Below are positions 1 through 7,767 of a DNA stretch of 64,000 nucleotides, piece after piece; position 1 is the stretch's first letter, and the number at the start of each line of letters is the position of its first letter. The notes beneath the pieces are model-generated. The model was not told the origin of the DNA. It saw nothing but the letters and a program-made list of their open reading frames with translations, and ran no database searches. The translations under genes were made by a program, and so were the position numbers. Source of the stretch: Frateuria_A sp035943815 (GTDB lineage: Bacteria > Pseudomonadota > Gammaproteobacteria > Xanthomonadales > Rhodanobacteraceae); contig NZ_DASZBU010000012.1 of the NCBI RefSeq assembly GCF_035943815.1, positions 1-64,000 of the forward strand. Reading direction: 5' to 3'.

Positions 1-60
1 GTTGGGGAGAGGGTTGGGGAGAGGGTTGGGGAGAGGGTTGGGGAGAGGGTTGGGGAGAGG
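1..60. repeat. Five tandem copies of a 12-bp G-rich unit
   Basis: The unit GTTGGGGAGAGG is repeated five times without a mismatch, and the array may continue upstream of the window edge. Each unit has a run of four G and a short G run, so the G-rich strand could form G-quadruplexes. G-rich runs of this type (GGGGAGAGG) are common between genes in Xanthomonadales genomes, and similar runs occur near 23785-23830. The array lies just upstream of the tRNA-Val promoter and has no coding potential that I believe. Confidence 0.9.
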
Positions 61-103
61 GGGAGGCCTTCCCCTCCTCGCTCTTGATCAACACCCGAAA
101 GGC

Positions 104-132
104 TTGGCACCGCCCCCCACCCTTGCTAAACT
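104..132 (+). promoter_or_regulatory. Sigma-70 promoter of tRNA-Val
   Basis: A -35 hexamer TTGGCA (104-109, five of six consensus bases) is separated by 17 bp from a -10 hexamer TAAACT (127-132). Transcription would start around 138-140, a few bases before the mature tRNA 5' end. The stretch after the -10 is GC-rich (133-140), as in stable-RNA promoters under stringent control. Confidence 0.7.
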
Positions 133-143
133 TCGCGGCTCTT

Positions 144-218
144 GGGCGGTTAGCTCAGCGGTAGAGCACTACCTTGACATGGTAGGGGTCACAAGTTCGA
201 TCCTTGTACCGCCCACCA
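144..218 (+). tRNA. tRNA-Val (anticodon GAC)
   Basis: A complete cloverleaf is readable. The 7-bp acceptor stem pairs GGGCGGT (144-150) with ACCGCCC (208-214), followed by an A discriminator and an encoded CCA end (216-218). The anticodon stem CTACC/GGTAG encloses the loop TTGACAT, giving anticodon GAC, which reads the Val codons GUC and GUU. The T-loop TTCGATC is present. The gene has its own promoter and terminator and stands alone. Confidence 0.97.
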
Positions 219-226
219 AGATTTCG

Positions 227-255
227 AACAGGCCGGCAGCGATGCCGGCCTGTTT
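227..255 (+). terminator. Rho-independent terminator after tRNA-Val
   Basis: A perfect 12-bp stem (227-238 with 243-254) closes a GCGA tetraloop and ends in TTT. It begins 9 bases after the tRNA CCA end. The T-run is short, but the stem is strong and the position fits. Confidence 0.8.
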
Positions 256-268
256 GCATGAGGGCTAC

Positions 269-310
269 CGGTTTTCGCCCGAGGCGGCGCCTGCGAGCCA
301 GCGAAAACCG
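269..310. repeat. 10-bp inverted repeat upstream of the ATP-grasp gene
   Basis: CGGTTTTCGC (269-278) is matched perfectly by GCGAAAACCG (301-310) with 22 bases between. There is no T-run, so this is not an obvious terminator. It could be a protein-binding operator or an mRNA structure about 115 bases before the gene at 424. No function is shown. Confidence 0.5.
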
Positions 311-423
311 TGCGCATTTCCATCCCGCGCAAACGGCATCGAGGGCTGTTGCGGCGGATACGGGTCCGTGGCCCTGGATACTGGTCTTCCCCAAGGGTGC
401 CCTCCAACGAAGGAGGCCGTGCC

Positions 424-1299
424 ATGCCCGCATCACCCCGATTCCGTCTAGCGTTCGCCACGTCCGTGCTGGTGCCCGGCATCCATCCGGACGATGCCCA
501 CCTTGCGGACTGCCTACGCGAGCGCGGCATCGAGCCCACCGCCTGCGTGTGGAACGACCCGGCCGTGGCTTGGACCGGCTTCGACGCCGTGCTGATGCGT
601 TCGACCTGGGACTACTTCCAGTACTACGCGGCCTTCCTGCAGTGGCTTGACCGCCTGCCGGTGCCGCTCATCAACGACCGCGTTCTGGTGCGCTGGAACA
701 GCGACAAGCGCTACCTGCTGGACCTCGCCGGGCAGGGCGTGGACATCATCCCCACCCGGCTGACCACGGCTGCCGACCTGCCGGCATGCACCCGGGCGAC
801 GGCCGGGCGGGAGCTCATCGTCAAGCCGACCGTCAGCGGCACCGCGTGGCACACCGTGCGCGGCCGCGCCGGCGAGCCGGCGTTCGAAGCGGCGCTGGCC
901 GCGCTGCCGCGGGAGTTCCACTACCTGGTCCAGCCCTTCCTTGCGCAGGTGCTGGAGGAGGGCGAGTGGTCGCTGCTGTTCTTCGGCGGCAGCTACAGCC
1001 ATGCCGTGATCAAGCGCCCGGCCGCGGGCGACTTCCGCGTACAGGGCGAGTTTGGCGGCACCTCGCAGCTGGCCGACCCGCCGGCGCATGTGCTCGCCAG
1101 CGCTCAGCGCGCGCTTGATGCCACCGCCGCGCTCGGCCATGGCGACGTCGCCTACGCCCGTGTGGACGGTGTGGTGGTCGAAGGCGGCTTCCGGCTGATG
1201 GAGCTGGAAATGATCGAGCCCTACCTGCATCTGGGCGTGCGGCCAGATGCAGCCGAACGCTTTGCCGCGCAGTTGGCTGAGCGATTGGGCGGTAGTTAG
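424..1299 (+). CDS. ATP-grasp domain protein
   Basis: A 291-residue protein with features of the RimK/glutathione-synthetase-like ATP-grasp fold. A small N-terminal domain carries the sequence MRSTWDY near residue 58. A central nucleotide-binding segment includes an IVKPTVSGTAWHT stretch, in which the Lys would contact ATP. A C-terminal acidic stretch, LMELEMIEPYLHLG, carries the probable metal-binding Glu residues. Such enzymes ligate a carboxylate to an amine through an acyl-phosphate, but the substrate cannot be told from sequence. The start is ATG 424 because AAGGAGG lies 7 bases upstream; the frame stays open further upstream without another convincing start. It follows the tRNA and is not obviously in an operon. 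Confidence 0.8.
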   Translation: MPASPRFRLAFATSVLVPGIHPDDAHLADCLRERGIEPTACVWNDPAVAWTGFDAVLMRSTWDYFQYYAAFLQWLDRLPVPLINDRVLVRWNSDKRYLLDLAGQGVDIIPTRLTTAADLPACTRATAGRELIVKPTVSGTAWHTVRGRAGEPAFEAALAALPREFHYLVQPFLAQVLEEGEWSLLFFGGSYSHAVIKRPAAGDFRVQGEFGGTSQLADPPAHVLASAQRALDATAALGHGDVAYARVDGVVVEGGFRLMELEMIEPYLHLGVRPDAAERFAAQLAERLGGS

Positions 1300-1506
1300 G
1301 CCGCTCTCGTTTTTCTGGTGCTGCGGCGGCATTAGCCGTCGGCGCCTAAGTCGCTCCGCGCGCTTGCCGGGCTCACCCCTCTCGCTCCTGGTCATGGCTC
1401 GGGCCTGGACCTGGCCGTGCGACCGGACTGGTCAGTCGCGTCAGTAGAAGATGGCCGCTCGGCGCCCGCGCCTGTCCAAGCGCCGTTACGCTCTTCCTCG
1501 GGCCGA

Positions 1507-1533
1507 TGTCGAAACGCACGCACTCCGGCCGAC
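1507..1533 (+). promoter_or_regulatory. Putative ECF42-type sigma-factor promoter
   Basis: TGTCGA (1507-1512) is followed after 17 bp by CGAC (1530-1533). As I recall it, the published ECF42 signature is TGTCGA at -35 and a CG(A/T)C-type -10. It lies about 45 bases upstream of the YCII/DGPF gene at 1580, where an autoregulated ECF42 promoter is expected. The match was found by eye; binding is inferred. Confidence 0.55.
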
Positions 1534-1579
1534 ATCGTCATGGCGGCACCTCTGCCGTCGCGAACCTCGAGGATCCCCC

Positions 1580-1936
1580 ATGGAATACCTGCTGATGATC
1601 CACGCCGACCCGGCCGGGCTGCAGCGTCTGCGCGATGCCGAGCGGTCCACCGCGCTCTCGGCCTACACGGCATACACCGAAGCCTTGCAGCAGGCCGGCG
1701 TGCTGCGCGGGGGCAACCGGTTGCGCACGGCCGATATGGCGACCACGGTGCGGGTGCGCGATGGCAAGACCGAGCTGCTCGATGGCCCGTATGCCGAGAC
1801 GCGCGAGCAGCTCGGCGGCTATTACCTGATCGACGTTTCCGACCTGGATGCGGCGCTGGCCTGGGCGGCGCGCTGCCCGGGGGCGAGCCACGGGGCGGTG
1901 GAGGTGCGACCCGTATGGTCTGCCTGTGAGTCCTGA
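1580..1936 (+). CDS. YCII/DGPF-domain protein
   Basis: A 118-residue YCII-family protein of the DGPF subgroup. The start MEYLLMIH, the motif DGPYAE (near residues 69-74) and the segment GGYYLIDVSDLDAAL are characteristic. These small ferredoxin-like-fold proteins are encoded next to ECF42 sigma factors in many bacteria and are thought to be the main regulon of that sigma factor; their biochemical role is unclear. The start is the ATG matching the family N-terminus, with GAGG in GAACCTCGAGG about 7 bases upstream. Its end overlaps the sigma-factor gene by 11 bases, implying translational coupling, and a putative ECF42 promoter precedes it. Confidence 0.9.
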   Translation: MEYLLMIHADPAGLQRLRDAERSTALSAYTAYTEALQQAGVLRGGNRLRTADMATTVRVRDGKTELLDGPYAETREQLGGYYLIDVSDLDAALAWAARCPGASHGAVEVRPVWSACES

Positions 1937-3209
1937 GCATCGGGCTGCGGCGCGTGCGGCCGAATCGGCCGCACGGCGCAGCTACGGCAAGCTGGTGGCC
2001 TTGCTGGCCTCGCGTACGCGCGACATCGCCGGCGCCGAGGATGCGCTGGCCGAGGCGTTCGCCACCGCGCTGGCCGATTGGCCGCGCGGCGGCGTGCCGA
2101 GCAATCCGGAGGCCTGGCTGCTGACGGTGGCGCGCCGCCGGTTGATCGACGTGACGCGGCGGCGCGTGCAGGAAGAACGCACCACAGCCCAGCTGCTGTT
2201 GCTCTCGGACGAGGCGGTGAACCCCGCGCGGTACGAGCTGCCCGACGTGCGCCTGGGCTTGTTGTTCGCGTGCGCGCATCCGGCGATCGATGCCGCGGTG
2301 CGTGCGCCGCTGATGCTGCAGGCCGTGCTCGGCTTCGACGCGGCCACCATCGCGTCCGCTTTCCTGGTCGCTCCCGCCACGATGGGGCAGCGTCTGGTGC
2401 GCGCGAAGCGGCGCATCCGCGAAGCGGGCATCGCCATGGACGTGCCGGCGATCGACGAACTGCAAGGCCGGCTCGACGCGGTGCTCGATGCGATCTACGC
2501 GGCCTATGCCGAGGGCTGGCTGAATGCGGACGGCACTGACGAGCGCCGCCGCAACCTGGCCGAGGAGGCCCTCTGGCTCGGCCGCCTGGTCGCCGCGCTG
2601 CTGCCCGGCGAGCCCGAGGCGCTGGGGCTGCTCGCACTGATGCTCTATACCGATGCGCGGCGGCTCGCCCGTCGCCGCGAGGCCGGGCAGGACTACGTAC
2701 CGCTGGCCGAGCAGGACCCGCAGTGCTGGGATGCCGCGCAGATCGACGAGGCCGAGGCGCTGCTGCAACAGGCGGGCCGGGCCGGTCGACCGGGACGCTT
2801 CCAGCTCGAGGCGGCGGTGCAATCGGCGCACAGCGTGCGGCGGCGCGGCCAGGCGGTCGACTGGCATGCGATCGAGCAGTTGTATGCGGCGCTCGTGGCG
2901 CTCACGGCCTCGCCGGTGGTCGCGGTGAACCATGCGGTCGCGCTCGCCCAGACGCAGGGCGTCGATGCGGCGCTGGCCGAGATCGACGCGCTGCTGGGCG
3001 ATGACCGGCTGGCCGGGTACCAGCCCTACTGGGCCGCGCGTGCGGAGCTGCTGGCGCGGTCCGCACGACGGGCCGAAGCGTTCGCCGCGTATCAGCGCGC
3101 GATCGGGCTGGAACGCGACCCGGCGGTACGGCGTTTTCTGCAACGGCGGTCGGAAGAGACTTCGGCACGCGGCTGGGCAGGAAGCGGAAAAGGCGACGGA
3201 GCTGATTGA
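1926..3209 (+). CDS. ECF42-type RNA polymerase sigma factor with C-terminal extension (DUF6596)
   Basis: A 427-residue ECF sigma factor. The sigma-2 region (about residues 10-75) includes AEDALAEAFATALADWP and NPEAWLLTVARRRLIDVTRRR. The sigma-4 region (about 105-165) includes the helix-turn-helix segment FDAATIASAFLVAPATMGQRLVRAKRR. A long helical, TPR-like extension follows (to residue 420) with the typical DEAEALLQQA and LYAALVALTASPVVAVNHAVA segments. This extension, and not an anti-sigma factor, is the hallmark of the ECF42 group and is believed to modulate its activity. The GTG start at 1926 is chosen because it overlaps the upstream YCII/DGPF stop by 11 bases. No anti-sigma gene is nearby. 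Confidence 0.9.
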   Translation: MSPEHRAAARAAESAARRSYGKLVALLASRTRDIAGAEDALAEAFATALADWPRGGVPSNPEAWLLTVARRRLIDVTRRRVQEERTTAQLLLLSDEAVNPARYELPDVRLGLLFACAHPAIDAAVRAPLMLQAVLGFDAATIASAFLVAPATMGQRLVRAKRRIREAGIAMDVPAIDELQGRLDAVLDAIYAAYAEGWLNADGTDERRRNLAEEALWLGRLVAALLPGEPEALGLLALMLYTDARRLARRREAGQDYVPLAEQDPQCWDAAQIDEAEALLQQAGRAGRPGRFQLEAAVQSAHSVRRRGQAVDWHAIEQLYAALVALTASPVVAVNHAVALAQTQGVDAALAEIDALLGDDRLAGYQPYWAARAELLARSARRAEAFAAYQRAIGLERDPAVRRFLQRRSEETSARGWAGSGKGDGAD

Positions 3210-3230
3210 ACCCGCGCCGCGACGGGTTCA
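3207..3230. terminator. Hairpin between convergent genes
   Basis: TGAACCCG (3207-3214) pairs perfectly with CGGGTTCA (3223-3230) around an 8-base loop. The stem includes the sigma-factor stop codon and lies between two convergent genes. There is no T-run, so a terminator role is tentative. Confidence 0.4.
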
Positions 3231-3246
3231 GGACGCGGGCGAGTGC

Positions 3247-4296
3247 CTACACCAGCAAGCCCGGATGTGGATTGAGGCCGAACGGTGCCGTACCGAGGCG
3301 CAGCGCCGCGGTCACGTAGGCCCACAGAGCTTCGGGCGGCGGCGCGCCTTCCGGCGGCGAGCCGTCGGGACGCTGGCGCCCGGCCGCGCCGGTTCTGACG
3401 TACTTGCCGATGATCGTGGCCGTGCCGCCCTTTGCGTGATCGGCGCCGGGCAGCGTGCGACTGAACTCGCCGACCAGCATCGTGACCACGTTGCGCTCCG
3501 GCAGCATCATCGTGCGGCGCAGGAAGGTGGCGAGCGACGGCGTGATCGGCGCCATGATCTCGCGCGCCGTTTTCCCGGTGTCGTCGTGATGGGTGTCGAA
3601 CTGCCGGTCGTGCCGCCCCGTGTAGGCCGGCTGTGCGAAGACGACGTTGGCACCCTCGCGGACCAGTGTTTCCACGGCCGCGAACGTCGAGCGCTGGTCC
3701 TCGATCGCCGCGCCGCTGCCCGCACCGTAGGCCGCTCGGATGGCATCGAACTGCGCCGGGGGAAGGGTACGGCGCGCCTGGTCCCATTGCGCGATGTGCT
3801 CGAAGCCGAGCCCGCGTTCGCCGGCGGGGCGGGCATCGACGCCGACCGGCAAGCCGAGGTTGTTGACGATGGCGCAGGCGACCGGGCTGGCCGGCATGGC
3901 CGCGGCCATGCGCAGCAGTTGGCTGCGCGGGCCCGCCTGCAGCACGGCGGCGCGTGCGTCGTTGTGCGTGTAGAGCCCATGCCGGAAATGCACCGAAGCC
4001 ATGTGGGCGAGGGCCGCCGCCGGCAGGGCGCCCAGCGAGCCGGCATCCACGTGGAGTCCGTTGCCAAGCGCGCGCACGTTGTCCGGGGTCACCCCGAACG
4101 CGCCGTTGGCGAGAAAGGCATCCGCGCTGTTGAACAGGCCGGCGGGCCCGCCATTCAACCAGAACACGACCAGCGTGGGCCGTTCGCCGGCGGGACGCCC
4201 TTTCGCGAAGAGGTCGCGGCCGCCCAACGCCAATGTGCCGGCCAAGGCCGCGCCCGCCTTGAGCAGGGTGCGGCGGGTGATCGCAGACGGAGTCAT
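3247..4296 (-). CDS. Tat-exported DUF1501 family protein
   Basis: A 349-residue protein with a twin-arginine signal (TRRTLLKAGAALAGTLALGG, about residues 7-26), so it is probably exported folded. The body resembles DUF1501, a sulfatase/alkaline-phosphatase-like family: it has VVFWLNGGPAGLFNSADAF near the N-terminus and a later HHDDTGKTAREIM segment with probable metal-binding residues. DUF1501 genes often sit beside a DUF1800 gene; none is seen here. The start is ATG 4296, with GGAG 5 bases upstream; an ATG five codons earlier has weaker support. It is divergent from the AraC regulator at 4382, which may control it. Confidence 0.8.
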   Translation of the reverse strand: MTPSAITRRTLLKAGAALAGTLALGGRDLFAKGRPAGERPTLVVFWLNGGPAGLFNSADAFLANGAFGVTPDNVRALGNGLHVDAGSLGALPAAALAHMASVHFRHGLYTHNDARAAVLQAGPRSQLLRMAAAMPASPVACAIVNNLGLPVGVDARPAGERGLGFEHIAQWDQARRTLPPAQFDAIRAAYGAGSGAAIEDQRSTFAAVETLVREGANVVFAQPAYTGRHDRQFDTHHDDTGKTAREIMAPITPSLATFLRRTMMLPERNVVTMLVGEFSRTLPGADHAKGGTATIIGKYVRTGAAGRQRPDGSPPEGAPPPEALWAYVTAALRLGTAPFGLNPHPGLLV

Positions 4297-4381
4297 GGGG
4301 AGCTCCAGCAAGGGATACGTTGCCCGCGGTGCGGGGGAGATTTAGGCTAGCCTCGTCCGTCTTCCGAAAGGGAGCCAACTT

Positions 4382-5164
4382 ATGTCGCAAATCGGACACT
4401 ACCCGCGCCGCCGGTCATCCTGGCCGATCACGGCGCTGGCCAAGGTCTATTCGGGCGGATGGCATGTCACGCCGCACCGTCACCGCCGTGGGCAGCTGAT
4501 CTACGCCAGGTCGGGCGTGATGCGGGTGACCACGCGCGAGGGTATCTGGATCGTTCCACCGCAGCGTGCGTTGTGGATTCCCGTGGGGATGCAGCACGAG
4601 ATCCACATGGAAGGGCAGGTGGAAGTGCGCATGCTCTATCTCGATCCGCCGACGAGCGCGCCGTTCGGATCGCACTGCCGGGTGCTGTCGGTTGCCCCCC
4701 TGCTGCGCGAACTGATCCTGGCCGCCGTCCGTGCGCACTTGGAAAAGCAGGCCGAACGCATGGCGATGCTGGCACCGCTGTTGCTGCACGAGTTGCAGGC
4801 AGCGGACCAGGTGGCCTTGCACATACCGGTGCCGTCCGACCCGCGCCTGAGGAAAGTCTGCCTGCGGCTGCTCGCCGGGACCTCGCACGAGGAGACGCTC
4901 GAGCAACTGGCCGCACGGGCAGGTGCCAGCAGCCGCACCCTGGCCCGACTGTTCGAGAGCGAGCTGCACATGTCCTTCGTGCGCTGGCGGCAACATGTCC
5001 GGCTGGCCCAGGCGCTCAGCCAGATGAGCCTGGGGCGGCCCGTCAAGACCGTCGCGCGCGACGCCGGCTACGCAAGCTGCAGCGCTTTCATAGGCATGTT
5101 CCGCCGCGTGCTTGGGGTCACTCCGACCGAATACCTGAGGTACGCGGTCCAGCCATCCGCCTGA
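4382..5164 (+). CDS. AraC family transcriptional regulator
   Basis: A 260-residue regulator. The N-terminal cupin-like sensing domain (about residues 15-110) includes HVTPHRHRRGQLIYARSG and PPQRALWIPVGMQHEI. The C-terminal AraC DNA-binding domain (about 160-255) has two helix-turn-helix units, LEQLAARAGASSRTLARLFE and VKTVARDAGYASCSAFIGMFRR, and ends in GVTPTEYLR. GGGAGCC lies about 8 bases before the ATG. It is divergent from the DUF1501 gene across an 85-base spacer, the usual arrangement for a local regulator. The effector is unknown. Confidence 0.92.
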   Translation: MSQIGHYPRRRSSWPITALAKVYSGGWHVTPHRHRRGQLIYARSGVMRVTTREGIWIVPPQRALWIPVGMQHEIHMEGQVEVRMLYLDPPTSAPFGSHCRVLSVAPLLRELILAAVRAHLEKQAERMAMLAPLLLHELQAADQVALHIPVPSDPRLRKVCLRLLAGTSHEETLEQLAARAGASSRTLARLFESELHMSFVRWRQHVRLAQALSQMSLGRPVKTVARDAGYASCSAFIGMFRRVLGVTPTEYLRYAVQPSA

Positions 5165-5269
5165 GCGGGGGAATACATGGGCGTGGCCAATCAGCTCCCC
5201 ACGTCTGTACGCCACAAGGTGGTCGCGAGAACGCGAAAACCGCAAAACGCGTCAGGGTGCGCTTCGCAC

Positions 5270-5653
5270 TCAGCCTGCTTCTGGCGCGTCCATGAGCTGC
5301 TCGGCGATCGAGCGGGTTTTCTCCGTCACGACGTTGCCGGTATGCAGGGTGGTCTTCCGTTCGATGAGGAGGACGAGGCATTCCTCGTCGGCGACCGGGT
5401 TATGGCGCACGCCCTTGGGCACGACCCACATCTGTCCGGCCTGCAGTTCGACCACGTCGTCTTCCAGTTCGATACGCAGCGATCCGCGGAGCACGAAGAA
5501 CAATTCGTCCTCGGCGTCGTGGCTGTGCCAGGCGAGTGTGCCCTTGATCCGGGCTACCTTGACGTAGGCATCGTCCACCTCGCCGATGACGCGCGGCGAC
5601 CACAGGGCGGGCAAGCTGGCGGCAATGGCTTCGGGCGTGATGGACGCGGGCAT
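5270..5653 (-). CDS. Cupin domain protein
   Basis: A 127-residue single-domain cupin. The first motif, WHSHDAEDELFFVLRGSLRIEL (about residues 42-63), carries His and Glu metal ligands. The second, MWVVPKGVRHNPVADEECLVLLIE, carries the third His. Related small cupins are used as sugar isomerases or mannose-6-phosphate-isomerase-like proteins, but the substrate here is unknown. It is convergent with the AraC regulator and forms no obvious operon. Confidence 0.85.
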   Translation of the reverse strand: MPASITPEAIAASLPALWSPRVIGEVDDAYVKVARIKGTLAWHSHDAEDELFFVLRGSLRIELEDDVVELQAGQMWVVPKGVRHNPVADEECLVLLIERKTTLHTGNVVTEKTRSIAEQLMDAPEAG

Positions 5654-5827
5654 CGGGGGGCCTGATGGGGGAGCCCCTCATCGTGTGACAGCGAACGGTT
5701 TGGGGCAAGCGCCCTGGTCGCCGAAAGGAAAGCTCGGTGGAGCCCCGGATTCTCGATGCGCTGAAAGAGCTGACGGCGCGACGGGAGCGGATATCGTTGG
5801 TCGTGACCGAACCCGAGGGATGCCTCC

Positions 5828-6313
5828 ATGATCATTTCGTCCGGCCGGCTCGATGACCCCAGGGTCGTCGGACTCCTGCGCCTGCACCTGGCGGCCATGC
5901 ATGCCCATTCGCCGCCGGGCACCGTGCATGCCTTGGACCTTTCTGCCTTGAAGCAGCCGGACGTGAGCTTCTTCACCGCCTGGGAGGATGAGGAACTGCT
6001 CGGTTGCGGCGCCCTGCGCCGGTTGTCGGATGCCCACGGCGAGATCAAGTCCATGCGCACCTCGCCGCGGCACGTGCGCAAGGGCGTGGCGGCGTCGCTG
6101 CTGCGGCACATGATCGGCGTGGCGCGGCAGCGCGGCTACCGGCGCGTCAGCCTGGAAACGGGTTCCGGCGAACCCTTCGAAAGTGCCATCGCGCTGTATG
6201 CCGGGTTCGGGTTCGTCAAGGGCGATCCGTTCGGCGAATACGTGGCCGGCGACTTCAACCAGTTCTTCCACCTCGACCTGCCATCGACCGATCCGGTGAG
6301 GGCCGCGCCCTGA
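5828..6313 (+). CDS. GNAT family N-acetyltransferase
   Basis: A 161-residue GNAT protein. The acetyl-CoA-binding motif A is GEIKSMRTSPRHVRKGVAAS (about residues 75-95), followed by LLRHMIGVARQRGYRRVSLET and a motif-B-like IALYAGFGFVKGDPF. The central strand WEDEELLGCGALRRL fits the fold. Close relatives (PhnO/YiiD-like, annotated as N-acetyltransferase) have varied substrates. The ATG at 5828 has GAGGGA 8 bases upstream. A 39-codon frame (GTG 5737 to TGA 5856) with AAAGGAAA before it overlaps the start, but I do not trust it as a gene. Confidence 0.88.
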   Translation: MIISSGRLDDPRVVGLLRLHLAAMHAHSPPGTVHALDLSALKQPDVSFFTAWEDEELLGCGALRRLSDAHGEIKSMRTSPRHVRKGVAASLLRHMIGVARQRGYRRVSLETGSGEPFESAIALYAGFGFVKGDPFGEYVAGDFNQFFHLDLPSTDPVRAAP

Positions 6314-6373
6314 CCCGGCGCCCCCGCGGTCGGGCATCCGCGTGCGCCGGGCAGGCAGTCGCCCGTGCTGCGC

Positions 6374-6766
6374 CTACCCCGCCACTCGGGCGTAGCTGGA
6401 GGTCAGGATTTCCCAGGCGTGCCCGTCCGGTTCGCTCCAGTAGACGATGCGGCCGCCGTGCTGATGCCTGACCTGCATGTCCACCGGGCCCATGGGCGTG
6501 CTCCGGTAAGGGATGCCCTTGTCGACCAGGCGGCCGAGGATGAGATCGAACTCCGCTTCGCTCACCTGGAAGCAATAGTGCTGGGGCGAGAACTCGCCCA
6601 TGACCTGGCCCAGGTCAAGCGTCAATTCGTCGTTGACGTAGACCGGGCTGAAAGGACCGGCCGCCGTGTCTTCGGACCACGGTACATCCAGGATGCTGGC
6701 CAGCAGCGCGGCCGCGGCCTTGCGGTCGCGCGAGGGAACGATGAGGTGATCCAGTCGGATGGGCAC
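6374..6766 (-). CDS. VOC (glyoxalase/bleomycin-resistance fold) family protein
   Basis: A 130-residue vicinal-oxygen-chelate protein with two beta-alpha-beta-beta-beta repeats. The first begins IRLDHLIVPSRDRKAAAALLASIL, with His as a likely metal ligand. The second includes HYCFQVSEAEFDLILGRL and ends GGRIVYWSEPDGHAWEILT, where Glu or His would be ligands. The length is that of a single-domain VOC subunit. The GTG at 6766 is chosen because AAGGGA lies 6 bases upstream and the next residues match the family start; an upstream in-frame TTG is less convincing. The substrate is unknown. Confidence 0.85.
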   Translation of the reverse strand: MPIRLDHLIVPSRDRKAAAALLASILDVPWSEDTAAGPFSPVYVNDELTLDLGQVMGEFSPQHYCFQVSEAEFDLILGRLVDKGIPYRSTPMGPVDMQVRHQHGGRIVYWSEPDGHAWEILTSSYARVAG

Positions 6767-7025
6767 GGGCTTTTCCCTTGGGTCAAACAACGGTTAAGAC
6801 TCGCCAGGGCGACCCATGGTACGGCGGGACTCGCGCATATCGCAGCTGCCCTCGCATGCGCGGAGCCGGGATAGGCATTGCCGCGGGCAAGCCTCTTCGA
6901 TGGGACGAGGATGGAGCTAAGCTCGCCCGCGACGACCGGATCCGGGGAAAACGGTTTCCTTCCAGGACCGATCCTGCGGCGCGGCCACGCGGCCAACCTT
7001 GCCAGGCTTCCAGGAGAGTGTAGCG

Positions 7026-7439
7026 ATGATGTCGCACAGCACGATCGCCCTGACCGGCTTCATCACGTGGACACTATTGCTGCTGGTGCTCATGGAAGCC
7101 ATTCGCGCGCAGCTCGTGCTGCGCGGCAAAGTGCCCCCCAACGGCTTTACCCCCGACAACGCAGGCTTGTCGCCCTTCATGCAAAGGCTGGCCAGGGCGC
7201 ACGCCAACTGCATCGAAAGCCTGCCGGTCTTCGGTGGCCTGCTGATGCTCGCCATTGCTACGGACCGTACGGCCGTCACCGACCCGCTCGCTTATGCGCT
7301 GCTTGCCGCGAGGCTTTTCCAGTCGCTCGTGCACCTCGCCTCGGTCGGCCCAAGAGCGGTGACGATCCGTTTCGCTGCGTTCGCCGTGCAGATGGCGATT
7401 GGCGTGTATTGGGCGTTCGAAATGTTGGCTGCGGATTGA
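7026..7439 (+). CDS. MAPEG family membrane protein
   Basis: A 137-residue protein with about four transmembrane helices (near residues 5-27, 55-75, 78-95 and 110-130). RAHANCIESLPVFGGLLMLA matches the MAPEG signature (membrane-associated proteins in eicosanoid and glutathione metabolism). Bacterial members are small inner-membrane proteins, some with glutathione-transferase activity; most are uncharacterised. The ATG at 7026 has AGGAG 8 bases upstream; ATG 7029 is directly after it. A second, divergent MAPEG gene is at 54328-54723. Confidence 0.85.
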   Translation: MMSHSTIALTGFITWTLLLLVLMEAIRAQLVLRGKVPPNGFTPDNAGLSPFMQRLARAHANCIESLPVFGGLLMLAIATDRTAVTDPLAYALLAARLFQSLVHLASVGPRAVTIRFAAFAVQMAIGVYWAFEMLAAD

Positions 7440-7767
7440 AGGGAAGCCGGTCGAGCCAGCCCCGGCCGCAGCCACGAAAGGGGCGGCCCATGCCAAAGCG
7501 GCGGCGCCTACGCGACGTAGACGGACCCGGCGGTAAGGTCGCCCAGCCCCGGGGTTCGGACGGCCATTCGCTCGTCACGCTGGCGCCAGTCGATAACCGG
7601 GGCGCCTCGTGCGCGGCGAAACGGCGCGTGGCGGGTCAGCCGCAGACCACGGTCGTGGAGACCGACCGGACCGCAGTGCTCGGCTTGCGGCGAAGGTTCC
7701 CGCCCATGCCGATCGCATCCGGCGGCTCCGTTCCCACGTATGTTTCATGGATTGCCGGAGTCTGACG
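7440..7767. other. Intergenic stretch, no convincing gene
   Basis: These 328 bases lie between the MAPEG gene and the Rossmann-fold gene. A 91-codon frame from ATG 7490 to 7765 has a GAAAGGGG-like sequence upstream, but its composition (Arg- and Pro-rich, no recognisable motif) looks like GC-rich noise. I see no clear terminator or promoter. Confidence 0.5.

Noticed and set aside
5737..5856. 39-codon frame (GTG start) overlapping the acetyltransferase start
   Set aside because: It has an AAAGGAAA-like sequence before it, but the product has no recognisable motif and overlaps a well-supported gene start. It was left as noise.
7490..7765. 91-codon frame between the MAPEG and Rossmann-fold genes
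   Set aside because: Arg- and Pro-rich with no motif, although a GAAAGGGG stretch lies upstream. It looks like GC-rich background.
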